IMG/VR virus record: IMGVR_UViG_3300002334_000142
Span: 1 to 22,530 of that record
Source: a virus
Length of the DNA: 22,530 nt
Strand: one strand, 5' to 3'
Shown here: positions 15,651-21,757 of the stretch, in pieces
How positions within the stretch are numbered: position 1 is the first letter of the stretch
Layout: each line of letters opens with the position of its first letter
Program-made: the position numbers and the translations under genes
Notes under the pieces: generated by a model
Databases searched by the model: none
Seen by the model: only the letters and a program-made list of their open reading frames with translations
Told to the model about the DNA's origin: nothing

Positions 15651-17843
15651 TTAGCTAACAAATACTGGTGTGCACACTAATTTGAATGTATCAGTTCTTG
15701 TGCCGGAGGTGTTGTAGATATAAAAATCAGATATACCCGTTTGTCTTATAAATGGTCTGTCAATTATAGCACGAGAAAACAGTCGAGTAAACTGTCCCCC
15801 TTGTACAGTATGCTGATGGTGATGATAATATGCGTTGCCGTACCCTTCGCCGCTTATCGTTGCATTTATCATGCTATTTTTTGTTGTATTGGTAAAACTT
15901 CCCCAAGTCGATCCATTATAAGTCGTGAGTAATCCGCCTCTTGTGGCAAAATCTCCCAGACCTATTCCCACAACATAACAAGTCGTCCCATTTACTGGCG
16001 AAGGCACATCTGCGCTGTCGCTGAAAGCATAATCAACAGTATGTGAAACTGTGCTGGTTGCATCAGTGCTCACAACTTTTACATCCCATTCCCAGTCCCT
16101 ATAGCCATTTACTTGCGGCTTCATGAGCTGAATGTATCTACCTATGGTCGTGTTGTATGTTGCTTCAACAGTCAACGGTCTCTTGTTTAAAGAGTCCATT
16201 CGTTCAACAATAATTTGTCCAATATTCACAGTACCTGTGCATTGAATTAAAGACAAAGCTATAGAGGCGTGGTGCCCATTACCGGTATACATTATCATTT
16301 CATGTATAGCATAATCTCCACCCGTTGACTCATAAGGTAAATTGTATGCCAGATCACCTTGTAAAAGACGATACGAATTTATGTACGAACTAGCCGTCCC
16401 ATCTGTATTCCCAGTTTGCGTGATCAGTCCTACTTCCAGCCCATGATTCCTATTTCCAGGGCCTCCGTTGAGCACCATCTCCGTTCCAATTTTGTAGCGA
16501 ATTTTTACTCTGTATCTTGTGAACGGATTGACAATGAACGTCTCTGTCTGATATCGAGTTAAATTCACACTGCTTCTATATGCCGTGGCAGTCATTAGAA
16601 TAGAGTGTGCTGATTCATTTAAAGTTTCGCCATCGTCAAACTCACAAGTATCACCAGACGCAGCAACAAATGCTCCATTGTTAACATTTGTGAACGCAGA
16701 ATCATAAATAAGATTTGCCGCGCCAATCGCCGACCATGGCACTAATTGTACGCCACTTTCTACGCACACCCGGCACAGTTCTTCAAGATGGGCTGCATGA
16801 ATATACGGTATTCCCTCGGCATCACCTTCGGCAGCTGTCTGTGGAGTGTAATGTGCATAGATAATTGCTGTTTTCTTATGTGATCCACACCCTCGAACAA
16901 AAGCTAGGAGTCTTTGAAAGGCCGCATCATTATTGCTTGGGTCTGCCGGTATCGCAGACCAGTGTTGTGTAAACTCACTTTCCTGATCGGTTATGTACAA
17001 ATGATTTCCGCTGACTCCAATATCCCCATTGATTGATCTCACCTTATCATACAATGAATAGTATGCGTTATCACTATCTGTGTTTCTCGCACCTCCACGG
17101 TAGACAGCACCATTAATTTTGTAATTAGAATATTTCGGGTACGTCAGAGTTCCGGCAACAAAATCATTCCCATTCCAAACCAATTCACCAGTCAGGAGCT
17201 GGACTATTTGTAGATTTTCGGCTGCTGCATCAGCTGCCATTACGTCTTCATCAGCCGATAGATTTAAATTTGGATGATTGCATATTTCCCAACCATAATC
17301 TTCTATCAGACTGCGCATAGCATCTGCTGTCACCCACGGTCGCCCAGCACCATCTTCGTTGTCCACATCTTCTACTTCAAGAGACAGTGATGCAGAGAAG
17401 CCATGCTTTGCTAAAATTGGCGCAGCTATCTCCCAATTATTGTAATATCCATCATCAAATATCAATACCATCTGAGTTGGTACCAGGCGCGTGGCTGCAA
17501 TAACTTGTTCTATAGCACTGGTGTCAGTTACAGCGATTTCAGAAGAGCTGCGGTCGCCCGGATACTTATTGATGGAAGACACATTGATGGTACCAGCTGA
17601 TTGCCCAGCAGCAAGGATCAAGCTTACCGGTACCCCTTTAGATGGCGCAACCTCCACAGAGCCTCCAGCATTCACCAAAGTGGAAGAGATCGTCGCGTCT
17701 GATCCATCGATTGTAAAGTGAAATGCTTTTGGTGACGTTAACCGGACCATGGTCGCGAAAGTATAAGCCACCGCTTTGTCTTCCACCATAGGTGTTAGAT
17801 CAACGGTCTGCGTAGATGTGACGTAGAATGATTCAGATAACAT
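15651..17843 (-). CDS. Receptor-binding spike with NodB-type polysaccharide deacetylase
   Basis: A 730-residue protein. Residues 1-95 are the shared spike N-terminal domain (TFATMVRLTSPKAFHFTID, PVSLILAAGQSAGTI). Residues about 122-375 form a NodB/CE4 domain: motif 1 LIFDDG with D130-D131, motif 2 GWEICNH with H190, and a motif-5-like AIIYAH ending at H331. The second metal His of motif 2 (four residues after H190) is Asn194 here, so metal binding may differ from canonical enzymes. The C-terminal half (about 380-730) is beta-rich, with probable ligand-binding modules and a YHHHQHT stretch. CE4 enzymes remove N- or O-acetyl groups from polysaccharides. ATG at 17843 follows AAGGA, directly downstream of an intrinsic terminator. 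Confidence 0.78.
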   Translation of the reverse strand: MLSESFYVTSTQTVDLTPMVEDKAVAYTFATMVRLTSPKAFHFTIDGSDATISSTLVNAGGSVEVAPSKGVPVSLILAAGQSAGTINVSSINKYPGDRSSSEIAVTDTSAIEQVIAATRLVPTQMVLIFDDGYYNNWEIAAPILAKHGFSASLSLEVEDVDNEDGAGRPWVTADAMRSLIEDYGWEICNHPNLNLSADEDVMAADAAAENLQIVQLLTGELVWNGNDFVAGTLTYPKYSNYKINGAVYRGGARNTDSDNAYYSLYDKVRSINGDIGVSGNHLYITDQESEFTQHWSAIPADPSNNDAAFQRLLAFVRGCGSHKKTAIIYAHYTPQTAAEGDAEGIPYIHAAHLEELCRVCVESGVQLVPWSAIGAANLIYDSAFTNVNNGAFVAASGDTCEFDDGETLNESAHSILMTATAYRSSVNLTRYQTETFIVNPFTRYRVKIRYKIGTEMVLNGGPGNRNHGLEVGLITQTGNTDGTASSYINSYRLLQGDLAYNLPYESTGGDYAIHEMIMYTGNGHHASIALSLIQCTGTVNIGQIIVERMDSLNKRPLTVEATYNTTIGRYIQLMKPQVNGYRDWEWDVKVVSTDATSTVSHTVDYAFSDSADVPSPVNGTTCYVVGIGLGDFATRGGLLTTYNGSTWGSFTNTTKNSMINATISGEGYGNAYYHHHQHTVQGGQFTRLFSRAIIDRPFIRQTGISDFYIYNTSGTRTDTFKLVCTPVFVS

Positions 17844-17859
17844 CGCCGGTCCTTAATCC

Positions 17860-17886
17860 AAAAAGGCCGGAACTAATGTCCGGCCT
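17860..17886 (-). terminator. Intrinsic terminator after the capsid unit
   Basis: The minus strand has an 8-bp perfect GC-rich stem AGGCCGGA/TCCGGCCT with a 7-base loop, followed by five T. It lies between the Ala/Lys-rich gene and the first spike gene, so spike genes would need read-through or their own promoter. Confidence 0.8.
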
Positions 17887-17912
17887 GTTTAATTTGTGGT
17901 AGCCGTTACAGC

Positions 17913-18329
17913 TTACTTTTTGTCTTTGCCTTTACCAGTATTTGCAACTGGAATTTGGGCTTCGGCTTTTTTAACAACCTTCTCTGTTTGTGCAACAGCA
18001 GGCGCTTCACTTGGTTTTGATCCAGCAGCTTTTTTGATTTCAACTACATCAGGAGAAAGACCTTCGTTTTCTGTAGCTTCGTCCTCTGCAACTTTCGCAG
18101 CATCTGCAGCTTCGTCAGCAGGAGCCTTTGCAGCTTCCTTTGCAGCTTCCTTTGCAGCTTTAACTACATCGTCGGTTGCTGGTTTGAAAATAGGTTGTAC
18201 CGGAGAATTTGAGGATGTTTTCCAGCCTAGAAGCTGTACAGCATCAAAAGCATTTGGAACACTCATTGCGTGAACTTTGCCTTTAAGGTCGGTTACGTTG
18301 AGGGTGATTTCATCTTTAGCAGTTGGCAT
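17913..18329 (-). CDS. Ala/Lys/Glu-rich protein of the capsid unit, unknown
   Basis: A 138-residue protein I do not recognise. The first ~50 residues (DEITLNVTDLKGKVHAMSV, FDAVQLLGW) look folded. Residues 55-90 are low-complexity Ala/Lys/Glu with AAKEAAKEAAK repeats, visible in DNA as a repeated gcttcctttgca unit on the plus strand. The rest is Pro/Ala/Lys-rich and ends in a basic GKGKDKK tail. Disordered basic tails are common in virion proteins that meet DNA or capsid. It sits between the decoration protein gene and a terminator, so a capsid-associated or head-completion role is plausible but not shown. Confidence 0.6.
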   Translation of the reverse strand: MPTAKDEITLNVTDLKGKVHAMSVPNAFDAVQLLGWKTSSNSPVQPIFKPATDDVVKAAKEAAKEAAKAPADEAADAAKVAEDEATENEGLSPDVVEIKKAAGSKPSEAPAVAQTEKVVKKAEAQIPVANTGKGKDKK

Positions 18330-18378
18330 ATTGAATCCAATCGTGTGTGTCGAGTATTATCGAGTTGAAGAAACGAAC

Positions 18379-18402
18379 AGGCCGGGAGATAAGTCCCGAC
18401 CT
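18379..18402 (-). terminator. Hairpin after the decoration gene, weak terminator
   Basis: A 9-bp stem AGGTCGGGA/TCCCGGCCT with one G-T pair and a 6-base loop on the minus strand, followed by the moderately T-rich GTTCGTTTCTTC. It may reduce rather than stop transcription into the next gene, or protect the upstream mRNA end. Confidence 0.45.
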
Positions 18403-18418
18403 ATTATGTTAGAGAAGC

Positions 18419-18838
18419 TTATGCAGCGCCTGTGATAGGAGCCATGTATGCCCAGAAACCAGCAGCGGATGTGCCATCAGCTTTAGTTGATTTAACGCGG
18501 ATTGCCGTAGCAGCACCGAGTTGTTCACGAGTTAGCGTATATGTGAATGCGCCAACAGCAGTAACCACTTTTGTTACCTGTGCAACGGTGTCATCAAAAG
18601 CACCAGTGACTGATGTCTCGATTGTGAGTGTTGCGCCAGAGTCAACAATTGCGTCAATAGCACCGAAAACTGTGAAGTCCAGAGCTACAGCGTTTTCGCT
18701 GTTATTCCAATATGCAGAAAGCAGATCGAAAGAGATTACAGCAGAAGTAACATCGTTGTTAGCTGCTGGGGGAGTTGTGCCAGTGGCAAGAAACACTGTT
18801 TCGGCGTCAATTGAGTGGCGGACAGATGATGCAGTCAT
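18419..18838 (-). CDS. Capsid decoration protein, probable
   Basis: A 139-residue beta-rich protein immediately downstream of the major capsid gene. The sequence has alternating strands (VISFDLLSAYWNN, VALDFTVFGAID, GATLTIETSV, TYTLTREQLGAATAIRV) and resembles Bbp16-like capsid cement proteins in size, position and N-terminal pattern. Such proteins bind the outside of the shell and stabilise it. ATG at 18838 follows AAGGAT, the same ribosome site as used for the capsid gene, fitting high expression. Family membership is tentative. Confidence 0.6.
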   Translation of the reverse strand: MTASSVRHSIDAETVFLATGTTPPAANNDVTSAVISFDLLSAYWNNSENAVALDFTVFGAIDAIVDSGATLTIETSVTGAFDDTVAQVTKVVTAVGAFTYTLTREQLGAATAIRVKSTKADGTSAAGFWAYMAPITGAA

Positions 18839-18889
18839 AATTTTATCCTTAAAGTTGCATTCTTTTGTTGTGCGTAGGACTTATTGAAC

Positions 18890-18909
18890 GTGGGGTTTTT
18901 ACACCCCAC
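18890..18909 (-). other. Hairpin after the major capsid gene
   Basis: A 7-bp perfect stem GTGGGGT/ACCCCAC with a 6-base loop lies 8 bases after the capsid stop on the minus strand. No T-tract follows, so it is more likely an mRNA-stabilising or processing structure than a terminator. Confidence 0.45.
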
Positions 18910-18916
18910 TAATCAA

Positions 18917-19846
18917 TTAAGTTGTAACCACTGCGTTAGTGATACCCCAGACGCGAGCAGCTGCGCGACCGTGCATGATTGCCATGCTTACCAGCCATTC
19001 AACGCGAGTACGCATTACCGGAGCTGACTGTAACTGACCAAGGTCCTCAACTTCCATGACACCGTTTTGGATGCCTTGAACTTTGTTGGTACCGAGGGCG
19101 ATAACATATAGAGATGTTGATGTAGACCCACCGGCAGGACCAACTTCATTAAAGTCGATGATTTTTGTACCAGTGTCGTCGTAATCAACGTCGAGGAAAG
19201 GGATGCCGTTGTAGAAGTAAACACGGTCACCGAATTCGTTTTTCTCCCAAGTGATGTCCCCACCAACGTTTGCGCGAGCAGCAGCTGAGAGTTTACGGAA
19301 CATATCTTTTGAACCAACGATGTGCGTTGCGCCATCAACTTCGTCGATAGCTTTATCGATAGCTTCAAGAGAGAGTGGAGAGTTGGCAGAAGGTGCGCCA
19401 AGGTTCGCAGGGATTAACTGGTTACCAGTGATGCGGACACGCAGACCATCAAATTCACGAGGCTCAAGAGCCGAGTTACCATTGATCAGTTTGCCAGTTA
19501 TGTGCAGGGCCATTGATTTGATTTTCATTGCTTCCTGAGAAGAACGAATTTGCTCACCACGAGTTTTGATAAGCGCGCGATCAACGTCGAGATCACCACC
19601 CGCAATACGTAGGACTTCTACGTCTGGGTTGATAATGCCAGTTGATTCTGTGTATGATTCGTTGAAACCACGGAAAGCAACACCAGGAAGGGTACCTTCA
19701 ACGTTGTACGAAAGAGACGAACCAGGAATGTCTTCGAACGGCATAGCAGCCAGAAGAGATGAGCTTGCTGCGAACATTTCGATTACAGCAGAGCGTTTGA
19801 TGTCGCCTGAATTTTGTTTTGCAGCTTCCATTAGGGTAAGTGGCAT
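18917..19846 (-). CDS. Major capsid protein (HK97 fold)
   Basis: A 309-residue protein with the features of an HK97-fold major capsid protein lacking a long N-terminal delta domain; scaffold is supplied by the upstream gene. The N-terminal LMEAAKQNSGDIKRSAVIEM helix is followed by FEDIPGSSLSYNVEGTLPGV and the E-loop region GFNESYTESTGIINP. Then comes the spine-helix area (IRSSQEAMKIKSMALHITGK) and a P-domain core with FRKLSAAARANVGGD and GIPFLDVDYDDTGT. The end MRTRVEWLVSMAIMHGRAAARVWGI matches the usual C-terminal strand. ATG at 19846 follows AAGGAT. Position between scaffold and decoration genes supports the call strongly. Confidence 0.9.
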   Translation of the reverse strand: MPLTLMEAAKQNSGDIKRSAVIEMFAASSSLLAAMPFEDIPGSSLSYNVEGTLPGVAFRGFNESYTESTGIINPDVEVLRIAGGDLDVDRALIKTRGEQIRSSQEAMKIKSMALHITGKLINGNSALEPREFDGLRVRITGNQLIPANLGAPSANSPLSLEAIDKAIDEVDGATHIVGSKDMFRKLSAAARANVGGDITWEKNEFGDRVYFYNGIPFLDVDYDDTGTKIIDFNEVGPAGGSTSTSLYVIALGTNKVQGIQNGVMEVEDLGQLQSAPVMRTRVEWLVSMAIMHGRAAARVWGITNAVVTT

Positions 19847-19906
19847 AATATATCCTTACTTGAGGTTTGTTAATTTTCCTTACCCCCGGCAAGAATGATA
19901 CGGTTT

Positions 19907-20710
19907 TTACGCCGCGCTTAGTTTGTTTGCATAATCCAACCGCACATGTGCTGGTTGTTTATTGAATTCTTCTTCGCTCATACCTTTAGGGTATTTGCTT
20001 TTGCCATCTGAACCCTCTGCATCGCCACCTGTGTTAGGTGCGAAAAAGTGTGGTGCAGTTTTCTGCAGTCCCTGAACAAATTCAGCGCCGGACATTGGTG
20101 ATACACCATCAGTTCCATAAATCACTGTTGTTCCATCGGCTTTCATAGGAACTACTTCGTCTTCGGCATTCACTCTGTAAACAGCGCGTGCGCGCGTCAG
20201 AATGTCTGGTAGTGCTTGGACGTTCACGCCGGACTCTGGGTCAAGCACTGCGTCAGAAATATATTTGTCAACGATAGTAGTGTTGAATTTTTCAGTGCTG
20301 GCAGCCAGCGCCTGAGTCAATGCAACATTCTTGTCCGTAACTTCTGTCAGTTGAGCAGTGTGCTCTTCTGTCATTTGTGCAACACGAGAAACCAGACCAG
20401 CTTCAATAGCCGCTTCGATGTCTTTTGGTGCTTTCAACTTACCATTTTCGACATCTTGGGCTACTATGCGTAGGGCATCGAGATCGGTGGCAAATTGATC
20501 AGCATCTTCACCAACGATTTTCTTGTATCCTTCAATCACCAGTTTCAGAGCATCGCGATCTTTTGCAATCGCAGTATTGTTATCTCTGAACTCAGTCAGT
20601 TTTTCGTTGGAAACAACGTTGATAGTGAATTTTCCATCATCGGTTTTTTTGATGATGTCTTCAAATCCCGCAGGGATTTGAGCTTCGTCGGCAAATGTAA
20701 TTACGGGCAT
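19907..20710 (-). CDS. Capsid scaffolding protein
   Basis: A 267-residue acidic, helical protein upstream of the major capsid gene. The N-terminal FADEAQIPAGFEDIIKKTDD is followed by a long coiled-coil region (LTEFRDNNTAIAKDRDALK, then VAQMTEEHTAQLTEVTDKN). The C-terminal part has GGDAEGSDGKSKYPKGM and a helix (EEEFNKQPAHVRLDYANKL) resembling the capsid-binding end of phage scaffolds. Scaffolds direct procapsid assembly and then leave. ATG at 20710 follows GGGAGA. It is the first gene behind promoter-like copy B. Confidence 0.8.
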   Translation of the reverse strand: MPVITFADEAQIPAGFEDIIKKTDDGKFTINVVSNEKLTEFRDNNTAIAKDRDALKLVIEGYKKIVGEDADQFATDLDALRIVAQDVENGKLKAPKDIEAAIEAGLVSRVAQMTEEHTAQLTEVTDKNVALTQALAASTEKFNTTIVDKYISDAVLDPESGVNVQALPDILTRARAVYRVNAEDEVVPMKADGTTVIYGTDGVSPMSGAEFVQGLQKTAPHFFAPNTGGDAEGSDGKSKYPKGMSEEEFNKQPAHVRLDYANKLSAA

Positions 20711-20755
20711 ACTTTTCTCCCAGAAAAGTTAGTTATCGTTCGGGTTAATGAAGGC

Positions 20756-20786
20756 ATTGTCCCACAGCGTTAACCATAAATCAAGA
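20756..20786 (-). promoter_or_regulatory. Promoter-like element with GTTAACCAT box (copy B)
   Basis: On the minus strand TTGATT (20779-20784) and GACAAT (20756-20761) are 17 bases apart, with the GTTAACCAT box (plus strand 20769-20777) in the spacer. It is a near-identical copy of the element at 7029-7059. It sits between the tRNA terminator and the scaffold gene, 46 bases from the start codon, so it should drive the capsid unit. Confidence 0.65.
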
Positions 20787-20824
20787 TTTATTTTCAAACG
20801 GCTCAAACATTTTTCTTAGAACGC

Positions 20825-20856
20825 AAAAACCCCGCGCTGGTAAATACCAGGCGGGG
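20825..20856 (-). terminator. Intrinsic terminator after the tRNA array
   Basis: The minus strand folds CCCCGC-CTGGTA against TACCAG-GCGGGG with a one-base bulge, then runs into TTTTTGCG. It ends the tRNA transcript just before the promoter-like element of the capsid unit. Confidence 0.88.
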
Positions 20857-20866
20857 TACATCGGAT

Positions 20867-20942
20867 TGGTAGAAGATAATGGATTCGAACCACTGACGCG
20901 CCGAGCTTCAATCGACCGCTCTACACACTGAGCTAATCTTCC
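20867..20942 (-). tRNA. tRNA-Phe (GAA)
   Basis: Full cloverleaf of 76 bases. Acceptor GGAAGAT pairs with ATCTTCT (G1-T72 wobble), the anticodon loop is TTGAAGC, the T-loop is TTCGAAT, and ACCA is encoded. Last tRNA of the array, directly before the terminator. Confidence 0.93.
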
Positions 20943-20946
20943 ATAT

Positions 20947-21022
20947 TGGTCAAGGTGGCTGGATTCGAACCAGCGGCCCCCGGAGTCCAAGTCCGGTACT
21001 CTACCTGCTGAGCTACACCAAG
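20947..21022 (-). tRNA. tRNA-Pro (TGG)
   Basis: A 76-base cloverleaf with anticodon loop CTTGGAC, perfect 5-bp anticodon and T stems, C1-G72 and A73 as expected for proline, and encoded CCA. The acceptor CTTGGTG against CACCTTG leaves two adjacent T-T mismatches at 2-71 and 3-70, which is unusual. Confidence 0.85.
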
Positions 21023-21079
21023 TTATTCATTTCTGAGTTATAGCAAAATTCGCTATACCTCATAAGTATTTGCTATATC

Positions 21080-21154
21080 TGGTCCTAGCATAATGAGTCG
21101 AACATTAATCTCCGAGGCCACAACTCAGCGTCTTTACCATTGGACCATGCTAGG
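21080..21154 (-). tRNA. tRNA-His (GTG), lacking G-1, A73
   Basis: A 75-base cloverleaf: acceptor CCTAGCA/TGCTAGG is perfect, T8 is conserved, the anticodon loop is TTGTGGC, T stem TAATG/CATTA is perfect, and ACCA is encoded. The base before position 1 is T and the discriminator is A, so the usual bacterial G-1:C73 pair is absent. That form is characteristic of alphaproteobacteria. Confidence 0.9.
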
Positions 21155-21159
21155 ATATT

Positions 21160-21233
21160 TGGATCACCCTCTAGGATTCGAACCTAGATTCTAAGGGTCA
21201 AAACCTTTTGTCCTCCCATTAGACGAAGGGTGA
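21160..21233 (-). tRNA. tRNA-Gln (TTG)
   Basis: A 74-base cloverleaf with acceptor TCACCCT/AGGGTGA, anticodon loop TTTTGAC, T stem CTAGG/CCTAG and encoded CCA. U1-A72 fits glutamine identity. The discriminator is T rather than the more usual G, and the anticodon stem has one A-A mismatch at its base. Confidence 0.88.
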
Positions 21234-21239
21234 ATATAT

Positions 21240-21315
21240 TGGTGCCAGTAACAGGAATCGAACCCATGGCATCCGACTTACAAGATCGGCGCTCTACCTA
21301 CTGAGCTATACTGGC
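21240..21315 (-). tRNA. tRNA-Thr (TGT)
   Basis: A 76-base cloverleaf with perfect acceptor GCCAGTA/TACTGGC, D stem GCTC/GAGC, anticodon loop CTTGTAA and encoded ACCA. Confidence 0.94.
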
Positions 21316-21324
21316 GTTGTTAAT

Positions 21325-21415
21325 TGGTGGGTCGCCAAGGAATCGAACCTTCTCGTCAACCACCTGTGTGTTTCATAGACAGCGGGATTACAATCCGCTC
21401 ACAGGGAGGCGACCC
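21325..21415 (-). tRNA. tRNA-Tyr-like (GTA), D arm reduced, atypical
   Basis: A 91-base gene with perfect acceptor GGGTCGC/GCGACCC, encoded ACCA, T-loop TTCGATT and a tyrosine-type anticodon hairpin (loop TTGTAAT). Only eight bases separate position 9 from the anticodon stem, so the D arm is missing. The variable region is about 29 bases. CCTGTG (plus strand 21400-21405) can pair with CACAGG (21363-21368) around the anticodon hairpin. It may be a degenerate tRNA or a non-standard fold. Confidence 0.65.
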
Positions 21416-21435
21416 TGTGTATAATAGCTTTCGTC

Positions 21436-21529
21436 TAGTAATCGTTTTTCGAGTTTTTTGTTCTCAGTAATCATTTTTCGATCCTTGTAATCACTTTTCG
21501 CCGTTTGGTGTCTGAGTGATCTGTTTTCA
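21436..21529. repeat. Degenerate direct repeats in the tRNA array
   Basis: In the 119-base spacer between tRNA-Tyr and tRNA-Leu, the plus-strand unit GTAATCRYTTTTCG recurs at 21438, 21467 and 21487, with a degenerate fourth copy (GTGATCTGTTTTC) at 21516. Spacings are 29, 20 and 29 bases. It looks iteron-like. Function is unknown; a remnant of decayed tRNA or coding sequence is also possible. Confidence 0.5.
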
Positions 21530-21534
21530 TGGAC

Positions 21535-21610
21535 TGGTACCTGCACTCAGAGTCGAACTGAGAAATTTAGGATTTTAAGTCCCTTGACTTTACCGTTTGC
21601 CCATGCAGGC
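21535..21610 (-). tRNA. tRNA-Leu (TAA) with short variable loop
   Basis: A 76-base cloverleaf with acceptor GCCTGCA/TGCAGGT, D arm containing GG, anticodon loop CTTAAAA, T stem CTCAG/CTGAG and encoded ACCA. The variable region is only five bases (AATTT), whereas bacterial leucine tRNAs carry a long variable arm. The amino acid call rests on the anticodon. Confidence 0.82.
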
Positions 21611-21618
21611 ATGTTGAT

Positions 21619-21696
21619 TGGTGTCCCACCTCGGACTCGAACCGAGAAAACTCTTGAGCCTAAATCAAGCGACTTTACCAATTTGCCCAGCAGGAC
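21619..21696 (-). tRNA. tRNA-Leu (TAG) with short variable loop
   Basis: A 78-base cloverleaf with acceptor GTCCTGC/GTGGGAC (two G-T pairs), perfect anticodon stem CTTGA/TCAAG around loop TTTAGGC, T stem CTCGG/CCGAG and encoded ACCA. The variable region is six bases (AGTTTT). With the adjacent Leu(TAA) gene it forms a pair of class I-shaped leucine tRNAs. Confidence 0.82.
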
Positions 21697-21708
21697 TTGA
21701 TTGAATTT

Positions 21709-21753
21709 TATGCGCTAACCCGTATAATTCAGTTTTATACGGGTTAGCGCATA
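21709..21753. repeat. 19-bp perfect inverted repeat between tRNA genes
   Basis: The arm starting TATGCGCTAACCCG (21709-21727) and the arm ending CGGGTTAGCGCATA (21735-21753) are exact complements over 19 bp around the 7-base loop TTCAGTT. No T-tract follows on either strand, so it is not a standard terminator. It could be an RNA processing site of the tRNA transcript or a protein or recombination site. Confidence 0.85.
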
Positions 21754-21757
21754 TGAT

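Noticed and set aside
20781-20990. A 69-residue open frame through the terminator, tRNA-Phe and part of tRNA-Pro
   Set aside because: It is a translation of tRNA genes; the typical GFESSHL / GSNPL-like text marks tRNA sequence, not protein.
21363-21405. Intron in the tRNA-Tyr-like gene
   Set aside because: Removing the extra bases does not restore a D arm, and the insert is far too short for a group I or II intron.
21388-21474. A 28-codon frame starting MITENKKLEKRLLDE with AAGGAT seven bases before its ATG
   Set aside because: It runs into the tRNA-Tyr-like gene and its start lies in the direct repeats, so the ribosome site is probably chance or the remnant of a deleted gene.
21416-21534. 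CRISPR-like array
   Set aside because: The repeats are short, degenerate and unevenly spaced, with only four units, and no cas genes are present.
21535-21696. Leu tRNAs considered as stop-codon suppressors
   Set aside because: The anticodons read 5' to 3' are TAA and TAG, which decode UUA and CUA. A stop suppressor would need TTA, CTA or TCA.
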